DNA from: Orobanche coerulescens
Lineage: Eukaryota; Streptophyta; Magnoliopsida; Lamiales; Orobanchaceae
DNA length: 64,000 nt
Reading direction: 5' to 3'
Assembly: GCA_033398695.1 (NCBI GenBank)
Contig: CM065814.1
Location: forward strand, 77,270,358 to 77,334,357
Shown: positions 1 to 9,965 of the stretch, piece after piece
How the letters are laid out: the number at the start of each line of letters is the position of its first letter
Position numbering within the stretch: position 1 is the first letter of the stretch
The notes under the pieces: model-generated
Seen by the model: only the letters and a program-made list of their open reading frames with translations
The model's database searches: none
Told to the model about the DNA's origin: nothing
Program-made: the position numbers and the translations under genes

Positions 1-390
1 TTAAAGACTTAATAACTCGAACTAAAAAGACAAAAAAATTGTGAAACAAATAATATTAGATATTTTATATTATTATTACATTTTGTAAGGAGTGGAATTT
101 TCAAAGCAAAAAAGTTTATTAGCTAAGCATGAAAAATAAAAAAAAAAAACTGCTCAAATTAAGTAAATTTCACTTCTACCTTTCATCAACCGACTTATTC
201 TACTTCTTTTCTCAAGGTAATAAATGACTCGATTTAAGGGATAATTACAAAGCTTGGAAAGAAAGATTAAGGGTCAAATTTTTTTGAAATATATATTTTT
301 TTTAACCACTTAAAATGATTTTAGAAATTTGTATATAGCTATCTTATTAGTGTTATGGTAAGATCTAGAAATCACACAAAAAATATAAAC

Positions 391-405
391 AAAATAAATA
401 AATAA

Positions 406-442
<37 letters not shown>
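391..442. repeat. (AAAT)n/(TA)n microsatellite
   Basis: Five AAAT-like units run into 16 TA dinucleotides (411-442). A simple repeat. Confidence 0.9.
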
Positions 443-445
<3 letters not shown>

Positions 446-811
446 TCCAATCCAACCAAACATCATACCAAACAAGAATAACAAAAATCAATTTACGCAA
501 ACAAACCAATCACACCAAAATCAAAATATTTAACAGAATTCAAACAAACCACATATTTCAAAACCAAATATCCAACCACATAATCAAAGTAAAAAAAAAA
601 AATGTCCAGAACACACCACCCCAAACTTATAGAAACAATTGTCCTTAGTTTTTAGAAATAAAAAGCAATGGAGAAAAAGAGAGTACTCCCTAAAATTTAG
701 CCTTGTGATCCTCCAGATGCGTCATCAGGGATGTTTAGATAGTGAAAAAGCTTCTCGAAGAACATATCTGCTCATATCTGACGCTCGATTATTTCATTTT
801 GGCTCCTCACC

Positions 812-945
812 CTATCTCTTCTGGGACGTCTCTAATTCCCGAACCCTCTCAAGCAAATCTCTCTCGAAAGGCGTGTTGGTCTCCCTAGCATCATCATCCG
901 CATCCCAATCTTCCTCATTACTAGAATCCCCTTCCGGCTCCACAC
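812..945 (-). pseudogene. Broken 3' end of an acidic ORF, cut by X
   Basis: The minus strand gives about 44 codons ending at a stop at 812: an acidic stretch (EPEGDSSNEEDWDADDDARE) followed by a basic/leucine tail ending LETSQKR. The reading frame runs into the X LTR at 945, so the upstream part is missing; the codons that extend into X are accidental. Composition fits the C-terminus of a retroelement gag or an additional ORF, but I cannot name it. It would be an older element in which X landed. Confidence 0.35.
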
Positions 946-1194
946 TGTAATGCCCGAGATTTACATCCTGATTAATTTGAATTTTTCTTTTTAGATCGGA
1001 AATTTCTCGATTTTCGAGCGTTGGTATTATTTTTTTCTCGATGATCGATTTTGTGTCTATGGCCATATGTGGTGATTTGTTGTGTATTATTTTCATTTCG
1101 GATCGATGTTGTTTTCCGTGAACGTTTCGTCGTGTTTGTTCCATGCGTTTTTGGGAATCGAGTCGTCGGGCCATGGCAGCTGGGCGCTGGCCGT

Positions 1195-1303
1195 ACAGGT
1201 GCGGTAGGAACCGGAACTACGGATGGGAACTGGCTGGACAGGTGCGACAGGAACCGGCACTGCGGCTGGCACTGGCCGGACGGGTGCGACAGGGACCGGC
1301 ATA
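1195..1303 (+). repeat. ~42-bp tandem repeat in X LTR
   Basis: About 2.6 imperfect copies of a GC-rich unit beginning ACAGGTGCG and containing GGAACCGG lie head to tail. They are directly followed by the palindrome array at 1301-1512. The ORFs read through here on both strands are low-complexity (MGTGWTGATGTG-like), an effect of the repeat. Confidence 0.7.
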
Positions 1304-1512
1304 GCACACGCTACAGCCGGAAGACTGCGCGCGCTAACCGGCAGGTGTAGCGCATGCTATTCGGCAGCCAATGCACGCTACCTGGGCTGGACGGAGAGGT
1401 TTCTGAGGTTCTGGACTCCAAAGGATGGCGGGTAACGCACGCTACTGCCGGTCACTGCGCGCGCTAACCGGCAGGCATAACGCACGCTACTCGGCAGCCA
1501 GCGCACGCTACC
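1301..1512 (+). promoter_or_regulatory. X LTR array of AGCGCACGCTA-type words
   Basis: About eight words resembling TAGCGCACGCTA (TAGCACACGCTA, TAGCGCATGCTA, TAACGCACGCTA and close variants) recur every 20-40 bp with GCCGGCAG-type spacers. The word is nearly the one in the G1 LTR array. I do not see a convincing TATA box just downstream, unlike the other families. Function is inferred only from the parallel with G1, G3, G4 and G8. Confidence 0.55.
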
Positions 1513-2106
1513 TGACCAAGTGGGTCAGTCCAGCGGAATTTGAGAGCAAGGAGACATGTTGTTAAACAACAAATCCATGAAGTTCCTGAGTTCATATCAT
1601 TGATTGATCATCCCATAAACTCCTTCGATCGACCGAATCAAGGTTAGTTTTTCCTAAAATCTAAACTTTGGGAAATTTGGGGATCTTGATAGATTTCGTC
1701 CGTTCGAACTATATTAAATTAGATTACTGATGGATAATCGAATATTAAGTTGTGTTCTATCATTTTTATCATCTTTCCACAGTTTACCATTACCAATTTG
1801 TTGTTTATATGAGTTCTTAGTTGACACCTTCAAGGTGTCCGGGGAAATGCCGCAGAGGGGATTCGGTCGTTTTACGATGTTTTTCCTCGTATGATTGATT
1901 GCTTATTTGATAATAGGATATTAGGGACGAATTCCCTATGAAATCTGGTGTTGAGCCTTTTCAATCGTCGTTTTCATTGGAGTTTCGGATTTTTTCAATC
2001 GACCGTATTTTTGGAGTATTCGCGAGAGATTACCAAGGCAAGTACCTTGATATATGAATTATAACTATGTGAAATCATTGTTTCCGAAGTGTGTGAATCA
2101 TTTTAC

Positions 2107-2180
2107 GAATATATATATATATATATATTTATCTGTTAAATATATGTACGTATATAGATATATGTATATCTATATATGTA

Positions 2181-2214
<34 letters not shown>

Positions 2215-2218
2215 AATA
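2107..2218. repeat. TA-rich microsatellite in X LTR
   Basis: Runs of (TA)n with TGTA/ATCTA interruptions. Missing from the second X copy, which lacks about 1 kb from this point. Confidence 0.85.
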
Positions 2219-3017
2219 TGTCGGTGAGTGTCGGGTGATTAATACCGATACTAGTTGACGTGCTCATCTTGGATTAAAGTACGAACCATATTTATAGAGG
2301 TAATATAGTAAGGTTTATGTATTCGGTTGAGTTACGATATAAGGATATATGTGTAGCGTTGGTTGGTTTTGCCGAAGTCTTATTGTGTTGAGTCTTGATT
2401 GATAACGTGTGTGATATTGTTTATTTGTGTGTTTGTGGACTGACGGATAAATTGTGTGAATTGGTGTACTGATTTCATAATTGTTGCAACGATTGACTGT
2501 GTGCTTGATATTTGTAACAATGTGAATACTTGTTGTGGGAGACGTCCCGGGGCGTGTACTCTGGCCTGGTGTACGCTGCAATGTGCGGCTCCATATGGTT
2601 GGTGATCGCCGATGTTAACCTGAGGCGTGTTCCAGGGGCGGCTCTTGCGGGAGTGAACGCCGGCACGGTGACAGGTCCAAGGGGCGGCCAACATAGTGGA
2701 GTGAACGCCGGTGCACAGGTGTGCAATGGAGGCGCTTGGCAGGCTTATTGGTAACGGATATTCCAGTGACAGCTAAGACCCCGTTACCGATCGATTTTCG
2801 TAATTCAAAGTTCTTACAACTCGCTTTAAAATGTTGGTCTTGATATTGATAGTGATTCGTGTTTCTGAAAGTTTGTTTCAACTTGTTTTAAACGTTGGTA
2901 TCAGGGCTAATTAACCAAGGATATTTGATGAGATCTCTGAGGGTTAATTAATCAAGGGTCTTGAGCAGGATTTGTCGAATGAGAGGTTGTGTCTTTGATT
3001 GTGGTGTGATGACATTC

Positions 3018-3085
3018 TGTGTATTGGGTCAAGGACCCCGTGAGATGTTGAGATATTTGATCTTGTGGTGTCATTCTGTGTAGTC
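3018..3085 (+). repeat. GGGTC-AGGACCC repeat units, left part
   Basis: X contains four copies of a unit with the near-palindrome GGGTC(A/G)AG(G/A)ACCC, two followed by GTGAGATGTTG or ATGAGATGTTG: at 3027, 11604, about 11663 and about 11720. The G1 insertion splits the series. The second X copy keeps two units (about 32318 and 32373). Confidence 0.65.
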
Positions 3086-4354
3086 TGTAACACCCCCGAG
3101 ATATTCGGAGAATATCACAGCGCCGTGAAATCCCGACCTGGGACCCATTAGGCTTATCTTACTCACAACATACCGAATTTGACAAAATCCACTTGGGAAT
3201 CAATAAATTCGATACAAACAAGGAAGTTCAACCACGGACAAACAATACCATGAAGAAATACAAGAAGTTGTACAACAATGGAAAAGGACTTTCCTGAAGT
3301 ACTCGAGTACCATTTATTATTACAAGGATAAAATGGACCGAAGAGAACAATGACCAAGCAAAATGGAACACAACTAGCCACAGTATCACGCCTCGCCATC
3401 TTCATCGTATCGTCCCAGTGCTCGCTCGTATGGATCCTTAGGACCTGAAAAACACAAAAGTAATTTTCCCCAAACGAGAGGGGTTAGAGCAAGTATTAGA
3501 AGTGAAACGTCAAGTCTTATACATAAAAGCATATACACCAATTCAAAGCCATGATAATAATTTTCCGGAAAATACAATTATCCAAACATATTTAGAAATG
3601 ATGATATCTCTTGATTAACCGTGGACTCGACAATGCGCGAATCCCTCCTCGACCCCGTCGGATCATCTCGGAGTGGCTAACCCAAATGTTCACGGAACCG
3701 ACATAAGCGGAACCCTCCTCGACCCCGTCGGGCCCTCTTGGAGTGAACGAATATAACTCTCTCAATCACATGCATTATTTTTCACATTTAAGAACATAAC
3801 TTTCACAAGAATCACTTGCCTGGAATCGATAGAAAAGGGTACGAACGACAAGGTACCAAGATTGAAGGATTCGACAACTCCGAACCTAGACAAGTTCGTA
3901 ATTCAATTATCAAAACCCCATCGGTATGAAAATAAGTTGGAATCACTCGAATTTACTACCCCGATACATGTGTTCTAGGAATAATTCTCTTAGATGGTGA
4001 ATCGCAAGTCAAATATCCCAAATACTCAAGAACTCCGGTAATATACCAATAAATCCATAGGAAAAGATGTATCCAAGGTAGATAATTCATAATCGATATA
4101 CTCTAACATAACAACAAGCTGGATCGAAGAGATCGGATGGAAAATCCCCAAATCCTGAAAATCTAGGGTTGTGAGAAGTTTACCTTGATTTGGAGCGGTG
4201 GGGAGGATTAAACGTTGATAAATCCGAACTAGTAACTCAAAGATGTTGCTAGATAATTGCAGCTCGAAGAACTCCTCACAAATCGCCCGGAATCGCCCGA
4301 AATCGTCCAAGAAGGTGAAGGAAGGAAGAATTGACGATTTGGGAATGGAAGTGT

Positions 4355-4364
4355 CCTATTTATA
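4355..4364 (-). promoter_or_regulatory. G1 TATA box
   Basis: Minus strand reads TATAAATAGG, followed by GACACTTCC, about 12 bp downstream of the last palindromic word. This is the expected core promoter of the LTR. It is present only in this 3' LTR and deleted from the 5' LTR. Confidence 0.7.
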
Positions 4365-4375
4365 CTAAATAGGAA

Positions 4376-4804
4376 CTAGCGTGCACTAGTTATGAAAAAT
4401 AGCGCGCGCTATCGGCCTCACCAGGCAGTCCAGTGGCCTGTGCCAGCTTCGTTAGCGTACGGTAACACCTACTAATAGCGTGCGCTAGAGCCTTCAAATA
4501 GCGTGCGCTAATTCTTTCTAATAGCGTGCGCTACCTGGTAGTCGGTGCCCAGTCCAGAACCTACTGTCCCCAGCTCTGCTGTCTTTAGCGCACGTTACTC
4601 GAGTAACGTAGCGTGTGCTACCACTAAAATCTAGCGTACGCTACCAGTCACACCTAGCGCGCGCTAGGAATTCCCTTTTTCAGTCCAGTAGCTACTAGAC
4701 TGTCTGCCTCCAATACATTAGTAGCGTGCGCTGATTATAACATATAGCGTGCGCTACCCTCACTAAATTAGCGTGCGCCACAAGGTGTGCGTAGCGTGTG
4801 CTAC
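4376..4804 (-). promoter_or_regulatory. G1 LTR palindrome array, copy 1
   Basis: About 14 copies of TAGCGTGCGCTA or one- to two-base variants (TAGCGCGCGCTA, TAGCGTACGCTA, TAGCGTGTGCTA) lie 20-45 bp apart, separated by spacers such as CAGTCCAG. The words read the same on both strands and sit directly upstream of the TATA box. Binding by a sequence-specific factor is inferred from position and repetition. Confidence 0.8.
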
Positions 4805-4986
4805 CCTTTACACGAAGGTAGTATAATCGTATCAAAGATCCAAAAACAGCGACGATCCGAACAAGAAAAGGGGTAAATCTAATTGACAAGAGTTCCAAGA
4901 TTAATGTAAGCTTACTAAACACTTACACAAGTGTCAAAATTGCAAAGTACAAGAGTAGAAGATTTACAAAAAGTACGGGTATTACA

Positions 4987-4997
4987 TCCTCCCCTCT
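4987..4997 (-). other. G1 polypurine tract
   Basis: Minus strand AGAGGGGAGGA directly abuts the 3' LTR (TGTAATACC). This is the plus-strand primer site for reverse transcription. Confidence 0.8.
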
Positions 4998-5020
4998 AAA
5001 ATGAAGTTTCGTCCTGAAAC

Positions 5021-5593
5021 TTAAGAAATGAATAACTCTGGGTATCTAGTGCACATGCTCTCTTCGGTTTTCCATGTTGCTTCCTCAACTCTGTGTCGTG
5101 ACCACTGAACTTTAACCAACGGTATGGTTTTGTATCAGAGTTTTTTTACTCGATGCTCTAGTACTTTCACTGGTTTCTCTTCAAATGTGACATCCTCTGC
5201 GATCTCGTTGTCCCCGTAATCAATAATATGACTCGGGTCAAGGACATACCTCCTCAGTTGGGAAACATGGAACACACTGTGAACATGGTTAAGGGCTGGA
5301 GGTAAAGCCAACCGATAGGCCAGTTCCCCAACTCTGTCGAGAATCTCAAATGGTCCAATATATCTCGGGCTAAGTTTGCCCCTTTTCCCGAACCTGAAGA
5401 CTCCTCTAATCGGTGATAGTTTGAGTAGGACATGATCTCCCACATCAAAGTCCAAGGGCCGACGACGATTGTCAGCGTAGGATTTTTGTCGACTCTGAGC
5501 GGTCAACAATCGGTCTCGGATGATGGCAATCTTCTCTTTGGTTTCCATCAACATATTGGGTTCTGTACCAATTAAATATGAAGCTTCATTCTA
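5021..5593 (-). pseudogene. G1 integrase C-terminus and chromodomain-like tail
   Basis: Begins after a TAG at 5591-5593. It contains the GPY/F-type module of chromovirus integrases (DHVLLKLSP, GKLSPRYIGPFEIL, LPPALNHVHSVFHVSQLRRY). A TGA at 5135-5137 interrupts, after which the frame continues to a normal stop at 5021-5023 through a tail with VQWSRH and EEATWKTEE. That W..H...EEATWE pattern is the chromodomain-like end seen in Tekay/Del elements and likely binds heterochromatin. The stop would remove the chromodomain from any product. Confidence 0.85.
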
Positions 5594-5666
5594 ATAAAGT
5601 GGGGATCTACACCGTCTACCATACAATGCCTCAAAAGGTGCCATCTTGATCGATGCGTGCCAGCTA

Positions 5667-6479
5667 TTATTGTAAGTGAACTCGATCAAAGGTAGGTGTA
5701 TTTCCCAATCGGTACTCCAGTCCAGGGCACATGCCCTCAGCATATCCTCCAAATGTCTGGATTGTCCGCTCAGTCTGACCGTCAGACTGTGGGTGGAAAG
5801 AAGTACTCAACCTCAACTCGGTGCCCAAGGCTTGATGGACCGCCTTCCAAAAATGCGAAACGAAACGACCATCACGATTGGAAACAATAGACTTAGGCGT
5901 ACCGTGTAATCTCACGATCTCTGATATAAAAATCTGGGACAATCGCTCCGGTCCCCACGTGTCCTTAATGCCAAGAAAATGTGCCGACTTAGTCAATCGA
6001 TCGACAATAACCCAAATCATATTCATCCCCGTCCTAGTCCTCGGCATCCCGGTGATGAAATCCATGGTAATATCCTCCCACTTCCATTCGGGAATAGGGA
6101 GAGGTTTCAACAGCCCGGCCGGCCGTTGATGCTCAATTTTGACTTGTTGACATGTCAAACACCTTGACACAAACTCGGTGACATCTCTCTTCATATTATT
6201 CCACCAAAAACTCCTTTTAAGATCTTTGTACATCTTGCTCGTCCCAGGATGGATCGAGTAAAGTGTAGCGTGGGCTTCTCGGAGTATTCTCTGCCTCAGC
6301 TCCGAGTCATTCGGAACGCAAAGCCTACCTTGAAATCTCAAAATGCCATCCTCATGGATCATAAAATCGGGGGCTTTCCCTTTTTCCATGTCAGCATTCA
6401 GTTGGACAAGCATTGGGTCATTCCCCTGTTTCTCCCCGACGTCGTCGGTCAAGGACAGAATAATCTCAAGAGTACACAT
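5667..6479 (-). pseudogene. G1 integrase N-terminus and catalytic core
   Basis: Integrase segment in the same frame as upstream pol after a TAG at 6480-6482. The HHCC zinc finger is intact (HATLYSIHPG ... CLTCQQ), and the DDE core has its first Asp in MDFITGMP, the second in SNRDGRF and Glu in QTERTI. Near 5756 one extra T shifts the frame, so the last 30 or so codons before the stop at 5667 are out of frame; the true frame continues at 5593 and below. Neighbours upstream and downstream are RNase H and the chromodomain tail. Confidence 0.9.
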
Positions 6480-7565
6480 CTAACCCTGCACTCGTGGGAT
6501 CCATACTTCGACTCCCTGCTCAATTAACTCCCGTCTGATCTTAACTTGAGGCGTAAGGACCTCAAGCATATGAAGAGATATCGACTTCCGGCTCAACGCA
6601 TCAGCTACAACGTTTGCCTTTCCTGGATGGTAAAGGATTTCCAAATCATAATCCTTTATCAGCTCTAACCATCGTCGTTGCCTCATATTCAGCTCCTTCT
6701 GGCTAAAAATATACTTTAGGCTCTTGTGGTCGGTATAAATTTGACATGAAGAACCGTACAAATAGTGACGCCAGATCTTCAATGCAAACACAACACGAGC
6801 TAACTCCAAATCATGGGTAGGATAATTCAGCTCATACGGTTTAAGTTGCCGTGAATCATAGGCGATAGTCTTATCATGCTGTAAGAGTACGCACCCAAGT
6901 CCTTGTCCTGATGCATCACAATAAACCGAATACCCACCGATTCCCTGGGGCAGGGCTAAAACCGGCGCGGTAGTCAGACGCCTTTTCAGCTCTTCGAAAC
7001 TCCGTTGTCTCTCTTCATTCCATTCGAACCTTTCGGACTTCTGGAGTAATTGAGTAAGTGGTCGAGCAAGTTTGGAGAACCCCTCGACGAACCTCCGGTA
7101 GTATCCGGCCATACCCAAAAAGCTACGAACTTCCTTCACGTTCTTAGGCGGAGCCCAATCTAACACTGCCTCAATTTTCTGGGGATCTACCCAAACCCCT
7201 TCCGCTGAAATCACATGCCCGAGAAACATGACTTCCTTCAGCCATAATTCACACTTAGAAATCTTTGCATAGAGGTGTTGAGTCCTCAAAATCTCCAACA
7301 CCAATCGCAAATGCCGAGCGTGTTCCTCTTCATCACGAGAGTAGACCCGAATATCATCGATAAAAACGACTACACAATTATCAAGATGCTCAATAAATAT
7401 TTTATTCATCAATTGCATAAATATCATCAGTGTGTTGGTTAACCCAAAAGGCATAACCACAAACTCATAGTGCCCATACTTCGTACGGAAAGCGGTTTTA
7501 GGAACGTCGGATTCCTTAATGCGAAGTTGATAGTACCCGGACCTCAAATCAATTTTCGAGAACAC
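6480..7565 (-). pseudogene. G1 reverse transcriptase C-half and RNase H
   Basis: Continues the pol frame after a TAG at 7575-7577. The RT palm motif FIDDI is intact near codon 70; then come the thumb/connection ([14 protein letters not shown]), RNase H ([11 protein letters not shown] ... [11 protein letters not shown]) and the [15 protein letters not shown] motif that closes RNase H in this group. It is stopped by TAG at 6480-6482 where integrase begins. No catalytic residue loss is evident. Confidence 0.9.
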
Positions 7566-7574
7566 CGCGGCTCC

Positions 7575-8750
7575 CTATAATTGATCAAACAAGTCATAGA
7601 TACGTGGAAAAGGGTATTTATTCTTAATGGTCACTTTGTTTAGTTCCCGATAATCAATACACAAACGTAGTGAACCATCTTTCTTCCTTACGAACAAGAC
7701 CGGTGCACCCCATGGCGAGGCACTGGGTCTAATATACCCTTTATCCAACAATTCTCCCAGTTGTTTCTTCAACTCTTGCATTTCTGAAGGTGCCATACGA
7801 TACGGTGCCTTAGAAATCGGGTTTGCTCCCGACTCCAAATCAATTGTAAATTCAACTTCCCGCCCCGGTGGTAGTCCCGGTAATTCATCTGGGAAAACAT
7901 CCGGAAAATCACTTACAACAGGAATCGAGGGAAGTTCAACTTTCCCCTCTTCGACTTTCATGGCATAACACCAATACCCAACACAATCTTTTCTAATAAG
8001 TTTTGTCACCTTCAAGGCACTAATCAAAAATTTATGACATCCCCTCTTGTACCCCGCAAAATGATGTTCGGTACCATCTTTGGCTAACATTGATATGATC
8101 TTCGTGCGATAATTCATTACCGCACCGTGTCTATCGAGCCAATCATCACCGAGGATTAGATATTCATCAACAATGTCTACGACTATAAAATTTGAAAACC
8201 ACACTCTCTCAGCGATCAACACCAGATAATCTCTAACTTCCTTGTTCCCCACGATTCTATCACCACTGGGCAACTTAACCACAAAGGACTCACAAGGAGA
8301 CAAGCCCTCAATATTCAATCGACACACACAATCTAAAGAGATGAATGAATGAGAAGCACCGGAATCAAAAAGCACTCTAATTGGATGAGACAAAAGAGAA
8401 ACGATACCTGTCACCACGGTAGCCTCTGGATCTCCAGCTCTCCTCATCTCATAGACACGAGGTTGCACTAAACCAGCACTGGGGGCTCCCCCTCTAACAG
8501 ACTGACCACGGCCTCTGGCTCGACCGTAACTCTGGGATGGCTGACCCATAGATGCCTTCTGATTAACACTCGGTTCTCCAGGCGTAGGGGCTGATGCCTG
8601 AGTTACAAGTGGATTTTCTTCTTCCGTACAGTACATTGCTCTATGGCCTTTCTGGCCGCAATTAAAACACTTGAATGGGGGTAGACCACAATCACGATTA
8701 AGATGGCCCTGTTGGCCACAATTAAAACATGTCACAACCCGGTTGGACAC
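7575..8750 (-). pseudogene. G1 zinc knuckles, protease and RT fingers
   Basis: Opens with two CCHC knuckles ([14 protein letters not shown] and [14 protein letters not shown]), the nucleocapsid part of gag. Next is a retropepsin-like protease with DSGASHSF, then a linker and the RT N-half ([46 protein letters not shown]). The frame is the same as gag upstream, so gag and pol were one polyprotein. TAG at 7575-7577 lies between the fingers and palm of RT. Confidence 0.9.
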
Positions 8751-8822
8751 ACTAGCAGCAGGTTTGAAATTCGATTTACCTCCCGATGCACGGGAAGACC
8801 CTTTGGTTGGATAACTTGCCGA

Positions 8823-9716
8823 CTATGATCCCCGCTGGTTTCCACCTCTACCGCTAGAAAACTTTCCAGTGGTCTTCTGCTTCTTACTCTCACTTGTCAT
8901 TTCGGTAGTAGTGAAGGACATATCATAGGCTAATGCCCTATCTTGATACTCCTTCAATGTGGTGCAAGCGAAGCCCGAAATATAGTGCCGAACTTTTAGC
9001 TTCATTCGCATGTCAAAGTGACGGATTCTATCTCTCTCTTCCTTCACTTGATTTTTCACATGGTTGAGTTGACGGTTGTATTCAATGATTGCCTGAGATA
9101 TAGGGACATCCTGGGGTTTAGCTTCGAAAAAGGCTCGAATCCTGGCCTTCTGAACAGGCCACGGGCAGAACTCGGCCTCCATCAATTCCTTAAACTTGTC
9201 CCACGAAACCACACGATCCTGAGGCGCAACATCTTGCCACCAACTAGCCGCATCCCTCGATAGAAAGTACTGGGCGACTGGCACCTTACGTGCCTCTGGA
9301 CAATTCACAGCCATGAAAACTTTATTCATTTCATTAATCCAATCTTCCCAGCCGATCGGATCATTTGCACCAATAAATTGGGGAGGGCGCATATGGATGA
9401 CATCTTGTAACCACTTCTCAGCCCCAGTGTCGGTAACAGGAGGTGGTTGGTTAAGCTGTACCGCCTAGGTTAAAAGAGCCATTTGGTTCGCCACTTGCTG
9501 CAGTATGGTGGCAACACCCACATCCGGTTGGCTCCCTGCAGAAGTTCCCAGACTGGCTGACGGCTCCTGATGGCTACCGGTGCTAGGTTGAGTAGAATCG
9601 GACAAGCTAGGCGTAGCTGAGCCTCCTACCGAACTGAGGGACATGGCCGCCCCACCGGCTGCGCCACGTCCTTGGCCACGACCACGACCGCGTCCACGTC
9701 CTCTACCAGTTGACAT
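8823..9716 (-). pseudogene. G1 gag
   Basis: Starts at the ATG at 9716, 230 bp after the primer site, with an RG-rich leader (STGRGRGRGRGRGQGRG) typical of Tekay gags and possibly RNA-binding. A TAG at 9465-9467 interrupts; the same frame then carries the gag core (MRPPQFIGANDP, DWINEMNKVFMAVNCPEA, YFLSRDAASWW, ISGF) and ends at a TAG at 8823-8825. The knuckles follow in the same frame. The two stops would leave only an 83-residue peptide. Confidence 0.9.
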
Positions 9717-9948
9717 TCTAAAGGAAAAATGGAAGTAAAATCATAAGCATAGTTCAAAGTAATCCCATCTAGAATATGGACTTCTCATGTCCCATAATCG
9801 AATGACAATGAGTGAATACAGAGGGTTAATAAAATAGGGAACTTACGAGTACCGGTCATACGAGATGACGGCAGCGCAATGATATTGTGTTCTCAGAATA
9901 GTACATTTAGACCCAGCAATCCGACAGCGTAGGTATCCATAAACCTAA

Positions 9949-9960
9949 GCTCTGATACCA
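9949..9960 (-). other. G1 primer binding site
   Basis: Minus strand TGGTATCAGAGC, the complement of the 3' end of plant initiator tRNA-Met, 5 bp inside the 5' LTR edge. Confidence 0.9.
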
Positions 9961-9965
9961 AATTC

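Larger units (their letters stand above)
1..945. other. Old AT-rich flank, no intact gene
   Basis: AT-rich sequence with A-runs and a microsatellite. Near 605-645 the minus strand reads as a spacer containing AAGTTTGGGGTGG, which resembles the polypurine-rich stretch found after the coding region of plant Ty3 Athila/Tat elements. That resemblance is an inference from one short motif. The stretch ends where the X LTR begins at 946. Apart from the minus-strand ORF end at 812-945 I see no gene. Confidence 0.45.
3086..4986 (-). repeat. G1 3' LTR (1,901 bp)
   Basis: Plus-strand sequence starts TGTAACACCCCC and ends GGTATTACA, so on the minus strand the LTR reads TGTAATACC...GGTGTTACA. It contains the palindrome array and the TATA box. 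Compared by eye with the 5' LTR it differs by a few percent, plus a 263-bp segment (4109-4371) that only this copy keeps. Confidence 0.92.

Noticed and set aside
1051..1435. Overlapping Gly/Thr/Val/Pro-rich ORFs on both strands
   Set aside because: Low-complexity products of the 42-bp tandem repeat and palindrome array in the X LTR.
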